NCBI GenBank assembly: GCA_964633715.1
Contig: CAZWHQ010000093.1
Coordinates: forward strand, 1-7,588
Length of the DNA: 7,588 nucleotides
Source: JAUWVG01 sp964633715
GTDB lineage: Bacteria; Acidobacteriota; Aminicenantia; Aminicenantales; Aminicenantaceae
Direction: 5' to 3'
In this document: positions 1 to 4,246 of the stretch, one piece after another
Numbering within the stretch: the first letter of the stretch is position 1
Layout of the letters: each line of letters starts with the position of its first letter
The notes under the pieces: generated by a model
What the model was told of the DNA's origin: nothing
Seen by the model: only the letters and a program-made list of their open reading frames with translations
The model's database searches: none
Position numbers and translations under genes: made by a program

Positions 1-184
1 GGACAAAAATGTGAGTAAAGCACGGTAAGTACAAAAACCAAATTCTTATGAACCCACTTCTGACATAAAACAGGATAAAAATACAGCAGGCAATCCCAAC
101 AGCCAGGCCGGATATGTTGATGAAAGAAAAGACTCTATTTCTTTTAATATTCCTAAAAGCTATTTTGATATAGTTTTTAATCAT
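1..184 (-). CDS. ABC transporter permease (FtsX/MacB-type), N-terminal fragment, open at left edge
   Basis: Reading the minus strand from an ATG at 184-182 gives 61 codons with no stop before the left edge. Residues 1-42 are what the first segment of FtsX/MacB_PCD-type permeases looks like: it begins MIKNYIKIAFRNIKRN, then a transmembrane helix at about 19-41 containing SFINISGLAVGIACCIF. Such permeases pair with an ATPase to drive efflux or lipoprotein/peptide handling at the inner membrane. A ribosome binding site AGAGGA (minus strand, 194-199) lies 9 nt upstream, supporting the start. After residue 42 the family normally continues with an acidic stretch like DELSYDRYH; here it reads SGFIRIWFLYLPC, so homology seems to stop near base 58. 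The gene may be truncated, frameshifted or simply divergent. The start is well supported; intactness is unknown because the rest is outside the window. Confidence 0.7.
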   Translation of the reverse strand, partial: MIKNYIKIAFRNIKRNRVFSFINISGLAVGIACCIFILFYVRSGFIRIWFLYLPCFTHIFV

Positions 185-414
185 GATCCCTTTTCCTCTT
201 TCTCCAATTTGTAATAGCAATAATTATGCCAATATTCTGCATGGGATTTTAGGATACTGATTGATCCAATGTGTCCATTTTCGAACAGCATATGTACACA
301 TCTGAACAGAAAAATAAATAGCAGCAGGTGCAGCTCCATGCTGAAATTCGAGTTGTTGTCCTTGACGTTTTCAGTGTGATACTATTGTTTCAAAATGAAA
401 AAGGAAATCCGTTA
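185..414. other. Intergenic region between divergent permease and MORN genes
   Basis: AT-rich spacer. It holds the permease ribosome binding site (194-199, minus strand) and the MORN gene ribosome binding site (400-405). I found no convincing -35/-10 pair for either direction. A minus-strand ORF of 52 codons (339 down to 181) ends in TGA overlapping the permease ATG as ATGA, which could be the remnant of a coupled upstream gene, but its sequence matches no family I recognise. Confidence 0.5.
400..405 (+). promoter_or_regulatory. Ribosome binding site for the MORN protein
   Basis: AAAGGA lies 9 nt upstream of the ATG at 415. The alternative in-frame GTG at 328 has no comparable site, so this decides the start. 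Confidence 0.55.
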
Positions 415-696
415 ATGAAAAATCAATATTATGCGAATGGGCAAAAAGCATATGAACAAAAGGGAAATATCCGGACCTATTTCTTCAAAACAAGAGACTT
501 GAGGGCAAAAGGAAAATTCATTAAGGAATACATGGAAGGGAGATGGATATTCAACAGAATGAATGGAGAATTATGGCAAATCGGGCATTTTTTGCACAAT
601 GAAAAACATGGAGAATGGATTCGTTATGATAAGAAAGGAGCGGTTGAATATCATGCGGAATTTGATAAGGGGAAATTAATAAAAAAGATTAAATAA
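415..696 (+). CDS. Small MORN_2-repeat (YwqK-like) protein
   Basis: This is a 93-residue protein built almost entirely of MORN-variant repeats. The pattern of aromatic residue, G-x-W, Y-D-x-x-G and F-x-x-G-K recurs: YYANGQK at 5-11, EGRWIFNRMNG at 41-51, and GHFLHNEKHGEWIRYDKKG at 57-75, with a last partial unit at 79-89 (YHAEFDKGKLI). There is no signal peptide or membrane segment from this start, so it is probably cytoplasmic. MORN_2 proteins are often labelled antitoxins of the YwqK type, but the biochemical role is unclear and no toxin gene adjoins it here. An in-frame GTG at 328 would add 29 residues with no repeat character and no ribosome binding site, so ATG 415 is preferred. Its 3' end overlaps the convergent MBL-fold gene by 8 bp. 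The family call is firm; the function is not. Confidence 0.78.
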   Translation: MKNQYYANGQKAYEQKGNIRTYFFKTRDLRAKGKFIKEYMEGRWIFNRMNGELWQIGHFLHNEKHGEWIRYDKKGAVEYHAEFDKGKLIKKIK

Positions 697-1315
697 CGAG
701 TTCTTCTCCTTTCTCCATAACATTACATTTTACACCTGGAATCTCCGATTCGACCAAGTTTTTAAATTGAGAAAAACTGCGAAGTATCCCATGCATGGGA
801 ATAATCGTTGGCAGTGGGTTTTGAAATTTTTTTAATTCCTGAACGGCCTGCTTCGGGGAGGTTGTGAAAAGACCTATGAATGGAACTGCAAAATAATCCA
901 ACCGTTCCTTCGCAAAGCCTGAATATTCTTTAGCGTCACCTGCATGACCAAATCTCATATCATTTACTTCAACGATAAGACCGGTATTCAGTTCACCTCG
1001 TAATAAACCATGTTCTGCCTTAACAAATTGGAGCGACCATGGAGCAACCGTGATTCCATTCCCATCCTCGGCCAGGATGACTCTATCCTTGTATTTAGAA
1101 AATTTCTTTCCGACCTGACTATTACAGATTAGCTTGGCATTTGGATTTCTTTTCAAAAATGGGATAACTCCCCCTATATGATCAGGATGCCGATGAGTCA
1201 CATAGACATACTGGCCTTCTACATCTCCATCTTTTTTTGACCTTGGATCGATGAGCAAACTGTGTTCAGTCGATCTAAGTAAAAAACCTGAAGTATTGAG
1301 ATATTTTAATATCAT
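689..1315 (-). CDS. MBL-fold metallo-hydrolase
   Basis: This is a 208-residue single-domain protein of the metallo-beta-lactamase superfamily, compact like the UPF0173/UlaG-like hydrolases. The metal-binding signature THRHPDHIGG is at 40-49 (H41, H43, D45, H46). Likely further ligands are H102 (KAEHG), D127 in FGHAGD, and H175 in IPMHG, so a two-metal centre looks complete. The N-terminus goes directly into the first beta strands (SGFLLRSTEHSLLIDP, with the typical LIDP turn). There is no signal peptide, so it is cytoplasmic. The substrate cannot be read from the sequence: the superfamily covers lactonases, phosphodiesterases, RNases and thioesterases. The start ATG at 1315-1313 has only a weak GGAA upstream. 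The gene is divergent from the sulfatase (89 bp between starts) and convergent with the MORN gene, so it is probably transcribed alone. Confidence 0.88.
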   Translation of the reverse strand: MILKYLNTSGFLLRSTEHSLLIDPRSKKDGDVEGQYVYVTHRHPDHIGGVIPFLKRNPNAKLICNSQVGKKFSKYKDRVILAEDGNGITVAPWSLQFVKAEHGLLRGELNTGLIVEVNDMRFGHAGDAKEYSGFAKERLDYFAVPFIGLFTTSPKQAVQELKKFQNPLPTIIPMHGILRSFSQFKNLVESEIPGVKCNVMEKGEELVI

Positions 1316-1363
1316 ATAGTTCCGTTATTATATCTAATTTTTTGTTGGAGAATAAACGTTTCT

Positions 1364-1405
1364 ATGGAAATAAAGCGTTTATCCCTATATCATTCTTATC
1401 AATAA
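1364..1405 (+). other. Possible 13-codon leader ORF overlapping the sulfatase start
   Basis: ATG at 1364 opens 13 codons (MEIKRLSLYHSYQ) ending in TAA at 1403-1405, which overlaps the sulfatase ATG as TAATG. A GGAG lies at 1347-1350, about 13 nt upstream of the leader ATG, longer than ideal. The sulfatase ATG itself has no good Shine-Dalgarno sequence, so coupled translation through this leader is possible. It may equally be chance. Confidence 0.25.
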
Positions 1406-2940
1406 TGAAAGAATCAAATTCAAGAAGGGATTTCTTAAGACTGATTCTGGCAGGAGGGACAGCGGCCGCGCTTCCTTCCTTGGGATTTTTACAGAGCTGC
1501 AGCAAAGCTTCCAAACCTCCCAATATCGTCATCTTCCTGGCCGATGATCTTGGTTATGGAGACCTGGGATGTTACGGGAATCCGATCAATCAAACTCCGC
1601 ATGTGGACCGGTTTGCCACTGAAGGAGTACGGTTTACTGATTTTCATGCGGCCGGAACCGTATGTTCACCCTCCCGGGCTTCACTCCTAACCGGACGCCA
1701 TCCTTATAGAATGGGTTTCTATTACATCTTGGGAGGAGGAGCCCATCTTAGAAAGGAAGAAATCACTATTTCATCTCTGTTAAGCCAGGCCGGTTATGAC
1801 ACCTGTTTTGTAGGGAAATGGCACCTGACCGACTTCGACAGCCCGGAAAAGGGACAGCCTGATCCCAGTGATTTTGGCTTTGACCACTGGTTTGGAACGG
1901 TAGTGAATGCTTTTGACGGACCAAAAAATCCCGGAAAGTTTTACCGAAACGGAAAACCGCTGGGACAACTCGATGGTTGGTACTGCGATCTTATCGTAAA
2001 GGAAGCCGCTGATTGGCTCAACTCCAGGGAAGATCAGGATAAGCCCTTTTTTCTCTTGGTTTGCAGCCATGAACCCCATACGCCCATCGACCCTCCGTCT
2101 CAATATTCAGAAATGTTTAATAATGAGAGTGTTGAACAGATTGAAGATTCTATCAAATACGGAAACGTCCCCCGTCCTGAAAATAAAGATATCGAAGACA
2201 ACAAAAAATTCTACTATGGAACCGTGTCCCAATTGGATGCCGCCTTTGGCTCTCTGATGAAATCCTTGGATTTGGCTAAGCTTCGGGATAATACTCTGGT
2301 TATTTTCACCAGCGATAACGGACCCGAATATCCTGTCAATTTTATGGAATCTCAAGGAAAATGGGAGGATCCCATTCGAGACCGCAGCTTCGGTACTCCG
2401 GGCCAACTTCGCGGAATGAAACGTTTTACTTACGAAGGGGGACACAGAGTTCCTGGAATAGCACGCTGGCCCAGGCATGTTCCGGCCGGAGCAGAAAGCA
2501 GCGCGTTTATTAACGGCACAGATTTTTTACCCACATTGTGTCAGCTCACAGGAATTCCCGTTCCTGAAAATCGCACAATCGATGGTGAAAGTTTTGCGGC
2601 CGCGCTTAAGGGAAAACCTTTCAGCCGTGTGCAACCGGTGTGCTGGAGCGCTCCGGTGCACGAATACGAATTCGTTCCTTCCATAACCCTACGAGATAAC
2701 AATTTTCTCTTGGTTGCTTGGTTCAACGATAAGGAACCCGATCAGCTCTGGATGGACTGGATCAAGAGTGCCGGTCCCCAGCGGTATGAGCTGTATGACC
2801 TGAATAAAGATATCGGGCAGGAGGTCGATCTGGTTAGCAGGATGCCCGAAAAAGTAAAAGAGCTGTCAGACAAACTGGACGTTCTCTGGAAGGATATCCA
2901 GGCAGAGGCACCCATCTGGCCAAACTGGAATGCTAAATAA
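1405..2940 (+). CDS. Tat-exported formylglycine sulfatase (sulfatase family S1)
   Basis: This 511-residue protein has the full arylsulfatase fold layout. It hydrolyses sulfate esters, most plausibly on a glycan. Residues 7-12 read RRDFLR after S6, a twin-arginine signal followed by a hydrophobic stretch. LQSC at 29-32 resembles a lipobox, so it may be lipid-anchored. Calcium and catalytic signatures are present: ADDLGYGDLGCYG from 46 (D47, D48), CSPSR at 87-91 with C87 as the formylglycine site (CxPxR), LLTGR, GKWH (K138, H140), SHEPH (H222, H225), SDNG (D304, N305) and RGMK with K338, followed by EGGHRVP. The C-terminus has the usual YELYDLNKD element. An in-frame TTG at 1342 would add 21 residues ahead of the Tat signal, so ATG 1405 is preferred. 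A maturation enzyme (FGE or anSME) must be encoded elsewhere. The exact substrate is unknown; the neighbouring GH95 gene suggests a sulfated fucose-type glycan. Confidence 0.93.
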   Translation: MKESNSRRDFLRLILAGGTAAALPSLGFLQSCSKASKPPNIVIFLADDLGYGDLGCYGNPINQTPHVDRFATEGVRFTDFHAAGTVCSPSRASLLTGRHPYRMGFYYILGGGAHLRKEEITISSLLSQAGYDTCFVGKWHLTDFDSPEKGQPDPSDFGFDHWFGTVVNAFDGPKNPGKFYRNGKPLGQLDGWYCDLIVKEAADWLNSREDQDKPFFLLVCSHEPHTPIDPPSQYSEMFNNESVEQIEDSIKYGNVPRPENKDIEDNKKFYYGTVSQLDAAFGSLMKSLDLAKLRDNTLVIFTSDNGPEYPVNFMESQGKWEDPIRDRSFGTPGQLRGMKRFTYEGGHRVPGIARWPRHVPAGAESSAFINGTDFLPTLCQLTGIPVPENRTIDGESFAAALKGKPFSRVQPVCWSAPVHEYEFVPSITLRDNNFLLVAWFNDKEPDQLWMDWIKSAGPQRYELYDLNKDIGQEVDLVSRMPEKVKELSDKLDVLWKDIQAEAPIWPNWNAK

Positions 2941-2943
2941 ACA

Positions 2944-3972
2944 CTAGTTTACTATGGCCGTAAGAATATGATTATTTATTATTTGATTTGCCTGTGTGTG
3001 TGCCAATGATTTTTCATAATTTCCACCCGTAAGAACAATAACCAATTCCAGTTCGGGGCAGACCATTATTTTTTGCCCTCCATTTCCACTGCCGTAATAA
3101 TAATTGATTTTCCTTTCCTTGATCTTAATCTTTCTGAACCACCATAGATAGCCATAGCCCCACTCTTCACCATAAACATGTTCTTCACTAGAATCATCGA
3201 TCCATTGTTCAGAGATAATTTGTTTTCCATTCCATTTTCCTCTGTAGAGATATAACAATCCCAATTTTGCCATATCTCGGGGACGTAGGCGCAGACCTGA
3301 TGCACCATCTGTGATCCCTCTCGACCCTAAAGCCCAATCGTAATTTTTTATTCCCAGAGGCTTAAAAAGGAATTCCCTTGCAAAGAATATTGCAGGTTTC
3401 TCAGTGATTTTACCGATTATCGCTGAAAGCAGGACTGGACATCCTCCACAATAATTAAATCCAACTTTGTCTGCAGCATATCCGGGAGGCCCGATCATTT
3501 CTCTCTCTAGAATAAATTTAAGCCAGTCTTGGCTCTCATACCGCTGCCGCTCAGTATTTTGTCCGCTGTTATAGGTAGAAGAAGTTTCATCCCATTTAAA
3601 TCCTGCGGTCATTGTCAGTAGATGAAACAATTTTACTTGCGGATTAATATTATTCTGTGAATCTGAATATTCCGGGAAAAAAGAAAACATTTCTTCATCG
3701 ACACTTTTAATTAAGTTTTGATCAATAGCAATGCCGATTAAGGCTGAAACAACACTTTTTGTTACAGAACGCAGATCATGTCTCTTATTATGATCGTAGC
3801 CATTATAATATTCTTCGAAAACCAATTTGCCATTTTTAAGAATGAGCAGGCTGTGAATTTTTGTGAAGGACTCCGCCAAAATCAAATTATTTAGTGCAAT
3901 AATTCTGCTGCTATCTATACCTTGGGCGGATAAAGAAGACACTTCCAGGCCATCATTAATTTTCTCCGGCAT
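2944..3972 (-). CDS. Beta-lactamase-family (class C-like) serine hydrolase, probably cut off from its export signal
   Basis: This is a 342-residue ORF of the beta-lactamase/penicillin-binding-protein-like fold, which includes class C beta-lactamases, esterases and 6-aminohexanoate-dimer hydrolases. The nucleophile motif SVTK is at 69-72 (S69, K72). Y174 in NYCGG fills the YxN/YxG position, and GSGNGGQ at 293-299 takes the place of the KTG/HxG motif. HLLTMTAGF at 117-125 and DMAKLGLLYL at 232-241 are typical of the family. The ORF ends in TAG, 3 bp from the stop of the convergent sulfatase. The ATG at 3972 has no ribosome binding site. The same frame continues upstream through one TAG into a complete lipoprotein signal starting at 4059. 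So the gene was probably an exported lipoprotein and is now a pseudogene or is expressed only by re-initiation. Codons here look more AT-rich than in its neighbours. The family call is firm; expression is doubtful. Confidence 0.75.
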   Translation of the reverse strand: MPEKINDGLEVSSLSAQGIDSSRIIALNNLILAESFTKIHSLLILKNGKLVFEEYYNGYDHNKRHDLRSVTKSVVSALIGIAIDQNLIKSVDEEMFSFFPEYSDSQNNINPQVKLFHLLTMTAGFKWDETSSTYNSGQNTERQRYESQDWLKFILEREMIGPPGYAADKVGFNYCGGCPVLLSAIIGKITEKPAIFFAREFLFKPLGIKNYDWALGSRGITDGASGLRLRPRDMAKLGLLYLYRGKWNGKQIISEQWIDDSSEEHVYGEEWGYGYLWWFRKIKIKERKINYYYGSGNGGQKIMVCPELELVIVLTGGNYEKSLAHTQANQIINNHILTAIVN

Positions 3973-4059
3973 CTGGTCTTTATAATCAATTTGAGTTTGA
4001 CCGCTGCACTAAAATAGAACTAACAGTAAGGTAAATATTAACAGTGTTTTAATTTTCAT
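3973..4059 (-). pseudogene. Severed lipoprotein signal peptide of the serine hydrolase
   Basis: Minus-strand ATG at 4059-4057 reads MKIKTLLIFTLLLVLF, then TAG (4011-4009), then CSGQTQIDYKDQ, running without any frame change into the methionine at 3972. This is a textbook Sec lipoprotein signal with the stop at the residue just before the lipobox cysteine. One base (TCG to TAG, for example) would restore a Leu-Phe-Ser-Cys lipobox. A TGAGGA at 4072-4077 lies 12 nt upstream of the ATG as a ribosome binding site. The intact frame would run from 4059 to 2944. Confidence 0.8.
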
Positions 4060-4085
4060 ATTTTGTAATAGTCCTCAGATCGCAC

Positions 4086-4114
4086 TTTACATGATGCTAG
4101 CAAAACCATATAAA
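4086..4114 (+). promoter_or_regulatory. Sigma70-like promoter for the GH95-peptidase operon
   Basis: TTTACA at 4086-4091 and TATAAA at 4109-4114 each match the -35/-10 consensus at 5 of 6 positions and are separated by exactly 17 bp. The predicted transcription start is near 4121, giving a leader of about 125 nt before the GH95 ATG. The call assumes a TTGACA/TATAAT-type housekeeping sigma factor. Confidence 0.55.
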
Positions 4115-4131
4115 GAATTCGAGAAATTCTT
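4113..4131. repeat. Inverted repeat over the predicted transcription start, possible operator
   Basis: AAGAATT (4113-4119) and AATTCTT (4125-4131) are perfect 7-bp inverted arms around the 5-bp spacer CGAGA. The repeat begins at the last bases of the -10 element and covers the predicted start point, a usual place for a repressor operator. No regulator gene is in the window. AT-rich short palindromes can arise by chance. Confidence 0.4.
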
Positions 4132-4199
4132 ATAGACAGCATAAACTCTTTATCCCAACTTGAAAAAAACAATAAGACCAAATATTATTCCTATCACTC

Positions 4200-4232
4200 A
4201 TGACAAGGCCAAATTCAAGAAGGAAATATTGA
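4200..4232 (+). other. Ten-codon upstream ORF resembling a broken Tat signal start
   Basis: ATG at 4200 encodes MTRPNSRRKY then TGA at 4230-4232, just before the GH95 ribosome binding site. Ten bases after its ATG begins the 14-mer CAAATTCAAGAAGG (4210-4223), which occurs at the same offset and in the same frame after the sulfatase ATG (1415-1428). The peptides align as MTRPNSRRKY-stop and MKESNSRRDF-Leu, where TGA faces TTA. It has no ribosome binding site of its own. It may be a relic of a Tat-signal gene start or a coincidence. Confidence 0.3.
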
Positions 4233-4233
4233 G

Positions 4234-4240
4234 AAGGAGG
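4234..4240 (+). promoter_or_regulatory. Strong ribosome binding site that fixes the GH95 start
   Basis: AAGGAGG lies 6 nt upstream of the ATG at 4247. The longer in-frame reading from a TTG at 4160 has no such site and would put a basic 29-residue stretch in front of the signal peptide. Confidence 0.85.
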
Positions 4241-4246
4241 AAACGC

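Noticed and set aside
114..173. Plus-strand short ORF starting MLMKEKTLFLLIF that looks like a signal peptide
   Set aside because: It is antisense to the well-supported permease start, stops at TAG after 19 codons and has no matching downstream domain.
328..414. Longer start (GTG) for the MORN protein
   Set aside because: The extra 29 residues have no repeat character and no ribosome binding site, while ATG 415 has AAAGGA at good spacing and begins the repeat directly.
415..1315. Toxin-antitoxin pair made of the YwqK-like MORN protein and the MBL protein
   Set aside because: The genes are convergent, not co-directional; the MBL protein has a normal metal site and no toxin feature. The antitoxin label of the family is only an annotation tradition.
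1342..1404. Longer start (TTG) for the sulfatase
   Set aside because: It would place 21 residues before the twin-arginine signal, which normally lies near the N-terminus.
1780..2478. Antisense ORFs of 107 and 123 codons inside the sulfatase
   Set aside because: They are shadows of the sulfatase coding frame, with no ribosome binding site and no recognisable domain.
1462..2607. Repeated 12-mer GCGGCCGCGCTT at 1462-1473 and 2596-2607, each containing a NotI site
   Set aside because: Both lie in frame and encode Ala-Ala-Ala-Leu, so shared codon choice explains them.
4160..4246. Longer start (TTG) for GH95
   Set aside because: No ribosome binding site; the added part is basic and precedes the signal peptide. 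AAGGAGG before 4247 is decisive.
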